From Puccinia triticina (taxonomy: Eukaryota > Basidiomycota > Pucciniomycetes > Pucciniales > Pucciniaceae), in assembly GCF_026914185.1 (NCBI RefSeq), contig NC_070569.1:3224001-3288000 (forward strand): a DNA stretch of 64,000 bases, written 5' to 3'. Positions within the stretch are counted from its first letter, which is position 1. Each line of letters starts with the position of its first letter. Shown here in pieces: positions 54,628 through 64,000 of this stretch. The notes below the pieces were generated by a model. The model searched no databases. It had not been told where the DNA came from and saw nothing but the letters and a program-made list of their open reading frames with translations. The position numbers and the translations under genes were made by a program.

Positions 54628-55769
54628 ATGTCTGAACCCACCTTTGATATCTGCTCTACAAACTGGTCTGATGACTGGAACTCCAATCACTCCGACAGAT
54701 CGAGAATCGACAACTGCCCTACAAGCTGGTCTGATGACTGGAACTCCAATCACTCCGACAGCTCCAGAATCGACATCTGCCATGAACCATGGCCCGATGA
54801 ATGGTTTTCCCAAGAAGATGTTGAAGAAGTGGAGGGACCTGTGGTGGATTCATATCAGCTTGACCTTGGAGACGTCATAGCTCCGAAGAACACTCGAACG
54901 ATCATGATGAGTGACCATCTCAACGCTGTTGGACTCACCGCAGAGGAGTCCAGGAAGCTCAGCACTCGCTCGGAACGCGAGGACGAAAAGACCATCATCC
55001 GATGTCTCAAAGAGGTCAGTCTCACCCTCTTATATCCCGCCGAGACCACTCGAACACCAGGCTCACCCATCTCTCTTCGGGTGCTAGCTTTCCAGCTGTA
55101 AACCGTCAGAAAAGTCGTACGAGATGTACGCCGAGAATGCAACCTTCCATGATCCGCTCGTGAGCTTCTCTTCTCATATCCTTGAGGCGGGAAATGCCCC
55201 TCATATCCATTCTGGTTCTTTCTGGCGAGATTGTAGACGATGGCGACGCCGCTATCGACTATCAAATCCCAGTTCAACGGGATGCCGAAGATGTTCAGCA
55301 GCTCGACCATCGACAAGTTCGAGCTCCTCCAAAGCCCACCCACCATGCCCACCCCGCCGGGACCCGACCAATTCACGGTGATCAATCAGGATGTCACCTG
55401 TGGGTCATTTTAGTCACCTTGACGGCGATGCGCTACTGACTCGATGGCGATTGTGCTCGATCGGCTTGCTACAGACTATCGCGACGGTAGCAAGTTGAAG
55501 ACGCTGAATTCGTTGGTTACCTTGGAGAGAGACCCGCAGGGAAAGGTGATCAGGCACACCGAAGAATGGTCCCACGCCAAGGTCACCGGTATGTCGAGTC
55601 TCCACCTCAACGCCAGAGCTCTGTGTCCTGAAAAGCGAACCCCTCTGCACCAGATAAATCGGACGGGTTTCTGGGCCAGTTGAATGAATGGAGGAAGATA
55701 GCGGCGGCCGAAGTGATTGCAAAGTTGGTGCCCGAGGAGCCTCCAAAAGGTACCCAAAAGGAGAAGTGA
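54628..55769 (+). CDS. chimeric NTF2/SnoaL-like protein, duplicated copy with new N-terminus
   Basis: Exons 54628-55014, 55088-55159, 55237-55399, 55475-55588 and 55654-55769 sum to 852 nt, 283 residues, all in frame. From residue 93 onward it is nearly identical to the protein at 47404-48293 (A/V at the NAxGL position, Y/S after the first intron, D/G near the C-terminus). The first 92 residues are new: an acidic Asp/Ser/Trp-rich region with two copies of a 22-residue unit (CPTSWSDDWNSNHSDSSRID), encoded by a 66-bp tandem duplication at about 54646-54780. The duplication boundary falls at 54881 and the frame runs straight through it. No function is assigned beyond the fold. Expression is not shown. 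Confidence 0.75.
54646..54780 (+). repeat. 66-bp in-frame tandem duplication
   Basis: TGGTCTGATGACTGGAACTC starts at 54663 and again at 54729, 66 bp apart, extending over the whole unit with few substitutions. It encodes the duplicated 22-residue motif. Confidence 0.88.
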
Positions 55770-56213
55770 TGGGCGGGATCATCTAGCTGAACGGACTGAC
55801 AATACTGCTCAAATCCTCGTGCACTGAACTCCGATACTTGACCATTATGTTTTTTTAAATAGTTAAATATCAAAGCCTCTTGTACCTCTTATAGCCTCAT
55901 ATTTGTTCAAATAATCATCCTTTATCTGTCTGCTGCCTCTCATTCTTGCGCCCCGACAGGCCGCTTATCTGGATCTGAAGGTTGGAGGGTCATTGTTGTA
56001 CAAGCACAACAACCTTCAGCCCATCTCAGCATCACACCGGTCTTCATCACTTTCCGCTTCATATTTGTATTTGTCACAGCCCTCTCCACCTATATGTAGT
56101 TTGAGCTGTATTCCCACAATCCAAGTTGCGGCACTCAAGAACACAGACACATTTCTCCATTCTTTGTCCATAGTTTTTCATCATGAGGCTGACGCTGGGT
56201 CATTGGAGCTTTC
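54881..56213. repeat. segmental duplication, copy 2
   Basis: This is the second copy of 47381-48512. Differences are a deletion in intron 2 (about 55187-55215) and an extra roughly 220-bp segment at 55856-56079, with poly-T/A-rich edges, placed where copy 1 reads ATGTTTTAGCCC. Confidence 0.95.
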
Positions 56214-56434
56214 CTTGCTGCGCAGCTGCGTATGTGTCTCGCATGGATGGATGGCTTAGATAAGCAATATTTGGCGGGGATTATGTAAGCATGTGATTGA
56301 CCACAAGGGCAATTTTCCACATAATTTTGAAGACCACTGATACAGAACGCAAGGGTTTACGACCAGGAAAGCACCAGCGCGGACGGAGGAAGACACGGAA
56401 GAAGGCGAGGCCGAGAAGAGCGAGCGGTTAGAAG

Positions 56435-58450
56435 ATGAGCGTCCGAGCGTGGGGCGGGTATTCGAGCGTGGCGGTCGGCGTGCTCGTGGCGCTGGGCGTG
56501 GGGAGCGTGGTGGTCGAGCTTGTGGTCCGGCCGTTCAGGAAGCGAGCCCGGTCTCGATCGTCTCGTCGGGACCATGATCATCAGGGACCCGGAACGGATC
56601 GAGCGGCGACGAAGCTCACCGACCTCATCGGTTCGTCTCGTGGCCATTTCCCTCCCGGCTTGCTCTGATCGGAACGGCCGCTTACACACATCCGGGGCCG
56701 GCCTGGACGTGTGCAGGAAACACGCCCCTCCTGCGGATCAACTGTCTCAGCGAGGCCACCGGGATCGAGATCTGGGCGAAATGCGAGGTGGGTTCTCGCG
56801 CCTCTCCGGGCCCCGCTCGCGCCACCGCTGCTCACACCCCTCCCTCTCTCGCCCCATTTTTCCGGCGGTCATCCCACACAGTTCTTGAATCCAGGCGGGT
56901 CGATCAAGGACCGGATCGCGCTCCAAAGTACGTCCGTCCACCCATCACAGACCAGCGAGTCGATGGGAGGGGAGGGAGACTGATGGCTGCTGCGCTTTGC
57001 CTGCGCTTTGGTGGAAAAAAGTTGTGAGGGAGGCAGAGACGGCCGGGTTGATTGCGCCGGACACGACGCCCCGATGTCGGGTGTTTGAGGGGACGAGCGG
57101 GAGCACGGGGATCAGTCTTGCCATGGTTGCCCGGGCGATGGGGTACGACGCAGGCAGGTGCTTTTCCTCTCCTCCACGCGTCCCACCCCCACACACCCAC
57201 ACATAAAGCTGAGCTTCGCTCTCTCGAGGGGGGACACACAGAGATCGTTTTGCCGGACGACACGGCGGTCGAGAAGGCCCAATTGATCGAGAACATGGGC
57301 GCAACCGTCGTCAAAGGTTTGCCTCCCCTCCCCAGTCATCGAGTGGCCATCTCTGATCCGTCCTGTTTTGCGAAACCTCCCCGGGGCATATTAGTCCGTC
57401 CAGTGAGCATCTCCAACCGGGCCCATTACGTGAATGTCGCGCGGGACCGGGCCCGGCAGTTTACGGCCCAACAGGGAGAAGGCAGGGCGCGGGGGCTGTT
57501 CGTGGACCAATTCGAGAGCCCGATGAACTGGCGGACGCATTACGGGTGCCTCAGAGTCTCCTTTCTCCCCGCACGCTCTCTCCGTCGCTTATGTGCTGAT
57601 GTTCGTGAGAATGTGGATGGACGAGATTGCAGGACGACGGGGCCGGAGATCTGGGCCCAGACGGCCGGCAGGGTGCGTTTCTTCGTCGCCGGCGCCGGCA
57701 CCGGCGGGACGATGGCGGGGGTCGGCAAGTTCTTGAAGACGAGGGACGAGCGGGTGCAGCTGGTTGTCGCGGACCCCCCCGGCTCTGGCCTCTTCAACAA
57801 GGTCTGCGCGCCCTCTCTCGTCCGCCTCTCTGCGCCCCGAAAAGCCTGGCCCTTTTTTTTGTTGATTCGTGTTCTCGCTGGCCGAGGCCTGGATAGGTCA
57901 AGCATGGCGTCTTGTTCTCGGACACCGAAGTCGAAGGCAAGCGGCGCCGACACCAGGTCGACACAGTTGAGCCCTTCTTCTTGGCCCGTGTCTCGTATAT
58001 TTATGTATTCATAGTGTTGTTGTTTTCGGAAATGGAAATAAAGGTGGTTGAGGGGATCGGGTCGAACCGGATGACGGGAAACTTGGAGGAGATCATGGAC
58101 GTAGTGGATGATGCGATCAAGTGAGCGGTTTATTGCTGGGCGCAGATTGATGAGCTGTGACTGAGCACCAGAGCGATGGCAGGGTGACGGACGCAGAAGC
58201 GATCCGGATGTCGCGCAAGATCCTAGAAGAAGAGGGCCTCTTTCTCGGCTCGTCGTCGGCGGTGAACCTCGTGGCCAGTCACAAGCTCGCCCAGGCCCTG
58301 AGCGCGGATCGAGAGGCGACCGGCGCCGAGACGCCCGGCTGGATCGTCACCATCCTGTGCGACTCCGGCCACCGCCATCTGTCGAAGTTCTGGAACGACC
58401 CGTTCTTGGCCCGCCACGGCTTCCTGGACTCCCCGCCGTCGCTCTCGTAG
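56435..58450 (+). CDS. cysteine synthase (O-acetylserine sulfhydrylase type), membrane-anchored Cys12-like
   Basis: Ten exons (56435-56630, 56717-56787, 56882-56927, 57022-57153, 57242-57316, 57395-57545, 57633-57801, 57897-57965, 58044-58120, 58183-58450) give 1254 nt, 417 residues, in perfect frame. An N-terminal transmembrane segment (YSSVAVGVLVALGVGSVVV) precedes a fold-type II PLP enzyme. Landmarks are NTPLLRINCLSEATGIEIWA, the PLP lysine in NPGGSIKDRIA, the substrate loop GTSGSTGISLA, the phosphate-binding AGAGTGGTMAGVG, VKHGVLFSDTEVEGKRRRHQ, VVEGIGSNR, and LGSSSAVN. The RRRHQVDT/VEGIG insert is typical of the Cys12-like mitochondrial-outer-membrane branch. Intron 4 needs a GC donor (57154-57155); the nearby GT shifts the frame. 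It would make L-cysteine from O-acetylserine and sulfide. Confidence 0.93.
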
Positions 58451-58719
58451 CTTCAGCTGTTTGGAGGCCAGCGGGCTCGTCGGCACGCATCGAGCCTCTA
58501 AGACTCTTGGGAGGACCCTGGCAAGCCTCTGCTGTGAACCGTCCTATGTAACCGGTAGCAATGCACCTTTTTTCCAAAATGATGCTCATGCACTGCAAGA
58601 AAAACTCGCGCCACTGGCTCCAGTTGCCATGCGAGTTTATCCTGTGTCACGGCTGTTGTTGCATTGGCCAAGAATTCACCAGTTGTTTTTGCGCAGTCCA
58701 CTGCACTGCCAGAATAATG

Positions 58720-58885
58720 GGCTGGGTTGAGGTTATCCCAGTTAAACTGGGATGAACTCAACCAATTTAAACTTGGTTGATCTCAACTGATGAAATATAA
58801 ATCCAAGGTACCCTTGGGTTTATATTTCATTGGATGAGATCAACCCATTTTGAATTGGTAGAATGCATCCCAGTCAAACTGGGAT
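58720..58885. mobile_element. palindromic MITE centred on CAAGGTACCCTTGGG
   Basis: The word TGAAATATAAATCCAAGG pairs with CCTTGGGTTTATATTTCA around the centre. Outward, GTTGATCTCAAC/GAGATCAAC and ATCCCAGTTAAACTGGGATGA/ATCCCAGTCAAACTGGGATGA also pair. The whole is about 165 bp and folds as a hairpin with small side hairpins. No target duplication is certain. Confidence 0.8.
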
Positions 58886-59059
58886 GACTTCATACCAGCC
58901 AAATATGCTGGCAGTGCTGTGCATTGAAGCTGGGTGATCAGCAACCATTGTTAAAGGCTTGCATAGCTCCAGAGGCTTCTTCAGAGCTCTTGCGTGTCAT
59001 CTGGTGTCAGTTGCACCAGTTTTTCTTGCAGTGATATGAATAATTGCAATTTGGTAGCA

Positions 59060-59236
59060 ACTGGAGGACTTCCTGTCAACTTTGAATAGATCTGGAACTT
59101 CAGATTTTGGAGGGAAATCTGAGATTTGGAATTCTGGATCACTTTGGGGATCTTTGGGGACCTATGTGCATAGATTTCCTTGTGAAATCTGAAATTTGGC
59201 AGCTCAGATCTGACTTTCCAGATTGACAGGAAGTCT
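59060..59236. mobile_element. TGGAGGACTTCCTGTCA-type MITE, copy 3
   Basis: The left end CTGGAGGACTTCCTGTCAAC and the right end TTGACAGGAAGTC enclose AGGGAAATCTGAG and GAAATCTGAAATTTGG words and a GGGGATCTTTGGGGACC centre, matching copies at 20850 and 42798. Confidence 0.83.
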
Positions 59237-59261
59237 AAAAAACAGTAAGTGGCTGGAAATC

Positions 59262-59338
59262 TGCATTTTGTGGCGGGAGTGGGGATCAATTTTGTGGTGG
59301 GAGTGGGGATCAATTTTGTGGCGGGAGTGGGGATCACA
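59262..59338. repeat. 24-bp tandem repeat, three units
   Basis: The unit TTTTGTGGCGGGAGTGGGGATCAA repeats three times with a C/T change in the middle unit. Confidence 0.85.
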
Positions 59339-59454
59339 TCTGTGAACATGCCCATGTAAAGTATCAAGGATGTGGTTTTCAAGCACAAACCCCAATTTTC
59401 CCTGCAGCAAAAGCGCATCCTGGCTGAGAGGCGTCCCAGGGCCCTCTCCTGGGC

Positions 59455-59600
59455 CCTGTCGCAAACTTAACTAAGTCCTTTGCGACTCCACCGGAAGGAC
59501 TTAGAGCAACCGCATTGGTGGGGGATTAAATTTCAACTTTAATCCCGGATTAGCACTACCCCGGGGGGGCAACCACATTGGTACAGAGCAAAATGAGGAG
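59455..59600. repeat. TAAGTCC hairpin block and GCATTGGT Harbinger-like MITE remnant
   Basis: 59475-59504 reads TAAGTCCTTTGCGACTCCACC then GGAAGGACTTA, as at 41908. Immediately after, 59505-59590 has inverted AACCGCATTGGT / ACCACATTGG and AACTTTAATCCCGGATTAGC words, resembling the termini of the PIF/Harbinger element at 25379-30323. Confidence 0.55.
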
Positions 59601-59619
59601 TAACTTGTGAGCCTGTGTC

Positions 59620-60450
59620 TTTTGTGTGACAACAGGACACAAGAAAAAAGGGGGGAATCTGGTTGGATTTCTTGGGATAAAGAAATACAAACAGAGAGAG
59701 AAGAAAGAAAGAGAGAAAGAGAGAAGATCAGGTCTAGATTTTAAGTCTTTTTAAATTGATCTGGGCTATTCTCAACCTGGAAAAGTTGGATGCCAGCTGT
59801 GCCAGGCCAAAAAGAGTGCAACAGCCTCCAATCACAACAAGGAAACGTTGGTGGGATTCAGAAGTAGGGTTACTACCCTGCTCTGGTTTTATAGGTCTTA
59901 ACCAGAGATAACCTTTTGATCTTTTAAGATTGGAATAGTATAAGAAATAAAGAAACAGTCAAAGGCAACAGAGTTTCACTCTGGATAAGCAAGGTTCAGT
60001 GAAAGAGTTTACTTACTGTCAATATCCTAGGCGCCTGTGACGGTAGGTATACTGGGAGCGTGGTAATCTCTGTGGTGGTGATCCTGGGTTATCTGGGGTG
60101 TGGTTCTGGTGTACTGAAGTCTGTAGATCCTCCTCAGGCAAGGGGGATCCTGACTTCCAAAATTTTCACAGTTTGCTTATGTAATTACATATGTACATGT
60201 GGTTTGGCGCGCCTGGTAGCGCTGACACGTCACAACTGCGCATGCGCGCCACAACTCAAGAACTCAGGGAATGAGTATAGTTACAAAGAATTGATGAGTT
60301 GTAACTAGGGTTAAAATTGTCTGAGGAAACAGAATATGAAGTCAAAACAATGATATCTCCTAAGATGAAAAAGATATGAATTAATTTCATATGTAATAAG
60401 TAGAAAAAGAGGCAGACTTTAGGTCCGCTGTGTTGACTCTAAGGCTGACA
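59620..60450 (-). mobile_element. putative 3' LTR of the Gypsy element
   Basis: On the minus strand the coding region ends at 60489. A purine-rich tract (GGTGGTAGGGAA, about 60452-60463) is then followed by TGTCAGCC, a TG start as expected for an LTR. A TATA-like CCTATAAAACC lies at 59888-59898. The distal end is unclear (perhaps near TGTGACAACAGG at 59622). No second LTR is inside the window to confirm it. Confidence 0.45.
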
Positions 60451-60488
60451 TTCCCTACCACCAAAAAAGGTTGGATTTCTGTAGGAAA

Positions 60489-60814
60489 TTAAACCATGGG
60501 GGCAGACCTTTTCTCACTTCTGAAATTCCTTAGAAGGATAGCAGAGTCTGGAATGTCCTTCTCAAGGAGCCATTCATCATGATCAGCACTCAAGCCTTTG
60601 TATCTAGCTAAGTACATCATGACATCTCTGTTCTCCACTCTCAATCTTTTGTCTCTGAGAATCTTCTGTATCACTTTATTCTGAGGGTTCTTATCCATGG
60701 GGGGAATGACAACTTTAACCTTCTGTCTCAAGGGGAACTTATCTGGATTGGGGTCTCTGTAAGGTTTCACTAAGCTGACAGGGAATGTAGGATGTTTTCT
60801 GCTGAATTCTTCAG
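60489..60814 (-). pseudogene. Gypsy pol: chromodomain tail
   Basis: After the frameshift, VKPYRDPNPDKF leads into a chromodomain (VIQKILRDKRLRVENRDVMM, YLARYKGLSADHDEWLLEKD). Such domains steer integration toward modified histones in related elements. It ends with the ordinary stop at 60489. Confidence 0.85.
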
Positions 60815-61591
60815 TCAGTATTCTACAGCATTCTTTCCATGTAAAGCTTTCACTAGGAAAGGTCCAGCAAAGGAGTCTCTCATCTTCTTGGGGCCTGATA
60901 AGTTGTTGAAGTTTGCTGTGGATATCAGGACTTTATCACCAACTTTAAAGGATGGTTCTTTATAAGTCTTGTCCCATCTCTCTTTGTTGTAAGAGGTAGC
61001 TTCTGTTATGCATTGCTCAGCATGTTTCCTTGCTTTCTCAAAGATCTTTCCATAAGCAAGAGCAGTAGGATGAATGTCTACAGAGTCCTGTTTCAAGAAG
61101 TTTCTAGGAAGGTTTGGGATCCAGCCTTTTTCTAGAATAGCAGGAGGTTTTCCAGTGGTTGAGTGTATACTGGTGCAGTAGGCTAGCTCAAGGATTGGTA
61201 AAAGTGAGACCCAGTCATGAGTATATCCATCATTGTCTTTGAATTCCAGTCCATAGGCACAAAATCTCCTGATCATGTCTTCAAGTGTTTGGATCATCCT
61301 TTCAGCTAGACCATCAGTCTGGGGGTGGTAAGCAGTAGAAAAGGAGAGTTTTGTCCCTAGAATACTATGCAGGCCAGTCCAGAATTCAGATGTAAATTTG
61401 GGATCTCTGTCAGAGATGATGATTCTTGGGATGCAAGTTCTAGGCATTACTCTGTTCCAAAACAGTATGGCAGTGTCCATTGCAGAGTCATCCTTAAAGC
61501 AGGGAACAAATATTGGGGTCTTGGAGTATCTGTCTACTATTACTAGACAAGCATTGAAACTAGCAGCTCCTCCAGGAGATAAGGAAGTTAT
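60815..61591 (-). pseudogene. Gypsy pol: integrase catalytic core
   Basis: Continuing past the TGA, the frame reads ITSLSPGGAASFNACLVIVD and RYSKTPIFVPC. It then has IISDRDPKFTSEFW with the second catalytic Asp, STAYHPQTDGLAERMIQTLE with the catalytic Glu, and a C-terminal SH3-like part (FKVGDKVLISTANF ... GPFLVKALHGKNAVE). The frame then stops at 60815; the next frame over continues as RILTEEFSRKHPTFPVSLVK, indicating a single-base indel near 60828. Confidence 0.9.
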
Positions 61592-62617
61592 TCAATCCAT
61601 GTTTATCACATCCCATGGTTTAGAAGGTTCTTCTATCTTCATGAGTAGTCCAAATCTCTTTCCTGTAGCCTTGTTGGCTTTCTGGCATCTGTCACAAGAA
61701 GAGCAATATTCACTAGTATCTTGTCTCCAATTAGCCCACCAGGCAGTATCAGCTACTTTCTCTAAGGTCCTGCCTTCAGAAAAATGGCCAGAGTAGACAC
61801 TGTCATGGCACTCATGCAGGATGGTGTTAATGCTGGCTTTATCAGCTAGAACTAGGACAGAATTGTGTTTTTCTCTGAAGTAGATGAGGCCATCAAACAG
61901 AGAGAATCTTCCTTCATCATATAACTTTCTCCAAGGCTCCTGAAGAGAGTGTTTCAGTTGGGCATCTTTGGTATCTTTCAGCAGAAGTTCAGACAAAATA
62001 ACAGTGTTCTTATCTTGTTGGTAGCCTTCTCTCACTGAGTCAAAGAACTCATTCTTGAAAGTAGAGACATGTATGCCCATGATGGGGAATCTATCATCAT
62101 CTTTGTCCTCAGGGTCATAAGCAGGATTACTTGGATCATTTGGTAAAGCCCATCTGCTAAGTCCATCAGCATTCTTGTGAATATTGCCATCTCTATGGAT
62201 TATTGTCATATTACCTCTGTATTCTTGAATAGCAATCTGCCACCTGAGCATGTGTCTATTGGGAGTCTTCATGTTCAGCAGTGATCTCAAAGCTGTGCAA
62301 TCTGTTACAACATGAAATAAACTGCCATCCAAGTAGTAATGGAGTTTTTCCAGAGCCCAAACCAGACATAAGCATTCAAGTTGACTAGCACCATATCTTG
62401 TTTCACTGTCCTTTAGTTGTCTGGATATGAAAACAATGGGCCCTTCTTTTCCTACTCCATCAATGACTTGGACTTGATGTAAAGCAGCACCTAGAACAGT
62501 CATGCTAGCATCTACATATAGTGTGAAGGGATGGGCCCAGTCTGGGAACAGTAGTAAGGGAGCTGTGGTCAGTTTTTCCTTCAACAGGTTGTATGCCACT
62601 ATTCTATGAAGAGTCAT
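61592..62617 (-). pseudogene. Gypsy pol: RNase H and integrase zinc-binding domain
   Basis: RNase H features are FTLYVDASMTVLGAALHQ, SRQLKDSETRYGASQLECLC and VVTDCTALRSLL. The domain is followed by the integrase HHCC finger (HECHDSVYSGHF ... CSSCDRCQKAN). The frame ends at TGA 61592-61594, where the conserved reading NMDWITSL calls for Trp (TGG). Confidence 0.9.
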
Positions 62618-62787
62618 CTCATATATGACATCTATCCTGGTAAGCTCAGTAAGAGGCTTTGCTATCTCAGCAAACTTCTCAATGTGCTGTCTGTAGTAAC
62701 CAGCAAAACCAAGAAAAGATTACATTTCTTTCTTACTACTAGGCACAGGCTTTTGGAGGACAGCAGCTACTTTGTTCTGATCTATTC

Positions 62788-63984
62788 CTATAGCAATTCC
62801 AAAACAAGATGGCCTAAAGCTTTGATTTGGTCAAATCCAAAGTTACACTTCTTCAGGGAGATTTTCATGTTCATGTTGATGACAACTTTAAGTATCCTGT
62901 CTATCCTAGTAAGGTGTTCTTCCCAAGTATTGGACATAATGATGATATCATCAATGTAGATAATGACCCACTTCTCATCAATCTCCTTTCTGAATTCAAT
63001 GTCCATCATTCTCTGGAAATGGTAAGGGGCATTCTTGATCCCAAAGGGCATCCTTAGGTACTCATAGATTCCTTTGTGCATAATAATCCTCAGCAGGTGT
63101 ATGGAATCTTCTGCAATCACATTCTGATGAAAACCTTTGAGTACATCCATGCTAGTCAGAAATTTTGCTTTGGCCAGATTGTTCAGAGTCTCACTGATCT
63201 TGGGAATGGGATATCTGTCTGAAGCAGTGTATGAGTTTAGAGCTCTGAAATCTCCTACCATTCTGGACTTTCCATTATGCCAGGCAATAATTACAGGAGT
63301 TGTGATCTCAACTACTTCATTATGGCCAACTTTCCTCAGAACATTCAGGTTTACTAGCTCTTCAATATGTTGCTCAAGGGCTTCCCTGCTTTTGGGGCTA
63401 GCAGGATAAGGAGGTCTTCTGAGAAGAGGAGGATAAGGCCTCTCAGTTGTCAACTTGAGATGAACTTCATGACCCTTGATGGCACCAAGGGGTTGGTTGG
63501 TGTTAGAGAAAGCAAGTTTGTTATTATAGAGGACTTCAAATAGCTTCTCTTTCTGCTCAATAGTTAACTTATCACTGAACTTGGCTTCACAGAGTTCTTC
63601 TACAATAAATTGCTGCAGTTGAGGATGGGACTTTTTTACAGCAGAAATTTCATTGGAAAGACTCATTTTCTCCAGATGATGAGATTTAAAACTGAATTTC
63701 TTCCTCTTGTTCTCATTTCCAATGGTAAAGAATCTCTCTTTGCTGTTTGTGATAGCAAAACCATAAAGAGACATGTAATCATTTCCAAGGATAAGGTAGC
63801 TTATTCTTGCATTTTTCATAACTACAAATTCTGCTAGTATTCTAATTGAACCTTTAGTTTGAGGGAAAATTAGAGCCATTTCTATTATGCCCATTGGTTG
63901 TAATTGATCACTACAGCTGTGGAATTTAGCATGATTGATTGGCATGAGTTTGTTTTCCCATTCTGGTATTATAGATTCTAGCAA
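62788..63984 (-). pseudogene. Gypsy pol: protease end and reverse transcriptase
   Basis: The segment begins inside a retropepsin-like region (ISYLILGNDYMSLYGFAI). RT motifs then run in order: SRMVGDFRALNSYTASDRYP, FLTSMDVLKGFHQN, EYLRMPFGIKNAPYHFQRMM and the catalytic VIIYIDDIIIMS. Then the frame is lost near 62812 (LGHL, then VFGIAIGID in another frame). Downstream, a TAA at 62720-62722 replaces the Gln expected before SFLGFAGYYRQHI. The first catalytic Asp (MDV) and YIDD are intact, so decay is fairly recent. Confidence 0.9.
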
Positions 63985-64000
63985 TTTGTTGCTGATGATT

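Larger units (their letters stand above)
60489..64000 (-). mobile_element. Ty3/Gypsy chromovirus-like LTR retrotransposon, internal region, 5' part beyond the window
   Basis: Going down the minus strand the order is aspartic protease region, reverse transcriptase, RNase H, zinc-binding and core integrase, chromodomain. This is the Ty3/Gypsy order, and the chromodomain places it among chromoviruses. gag and the 5' LTR are outside the window. Four separate lesions (two frameshifts, two nonsense codons) make this copy inactive. Confidence 0.92.

Overview
The window looks like a transposon-rich chromosome segment of a basidiomycete rust fungus (Pucciniales, plausibly Puccinia or a relative). The reasons are many short (50-100 bp) GT-AG introns in compact nuclear genes, eukaryotic gene content (a mitochondrial methyltransferase, a complex I assembly factor, a membrane-anchored cysteine synthase, a muconate-cyclase-type beta-propeller), and many hAT, PIF/Harbinger and Ty3/Gypsy remnants with nested MITEs. 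The species is inferred from style only.

Layout. 1-6.7 kb: a structurally complete hAT element with an apparently intact 707-residue transposase (38-2903), a 105-bp tandem array, a hAT-type non-autonomous element with internal hairpin arrays (5117-6036) and a long inverted repeat. 6.9-9.3 kb: a UCS-domain (She4/Unc45-like) gene on the minus strand with one frameshift and a very acidic microsatellite-coded tail. 9.4-14 kb: repeat-dominated intergenic DNA. 14.2-15.2 kb: FtsJ/MRM2-like rRNA methyltransferase. 16.9-18.5 kb: MITEs and palindromic arrays. 18.9-20.3 kb: NDUFAF6-like gene on the minus strand. 20.85-24.07 kb: a second hAT copy with one nonsense codon, inserted into the terminus of a MITE. 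24.1-30.3 kb: a long foldback element abutting a decayed PIF/Harbinger element, which itself carries two inserted elements. 31.5-39.9 kb: tRNA-like sequence, foldback arrays, a lone LTR and a decayed second hAT lineage. 40.4-48.5 kb is the main gene island: a His/Pro-rich protein of unknown function, a tRNA with a tiny intron, a CMLE/lactonase-like beta-propeller, a hypothetical gene and an NTF2-like gene. 49.6-54.4 kb: TE remnants and an unrecognised multi-exon coding region. 54.6-58.5 kb: a segmental duplicate of the NTF2-like gene fused in frame to a new N-terminus, then a ten-exon cysteine synthase (Cys12-like). 58.7-64 kb: MITEs and a chromodomain Ty3/Gypsy element on the minus strand that runs off the window.

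How it fits together. The host genes are unrelated housekeeping genes, several probably mitochondrial. The rest is a layered record of transposition. Two hAT lineages can be told apart by their ends (GGGTCGGG-rich and GGTACCCG-rich). Target-site duplications of exactly 8 bp can be read at five elements, and several insertions are nested, so their relative ages follow directly. Every nonsense codon found in the TE genes can be explained by a C-to-T type transition, which suggests decay by cytosine deamination.
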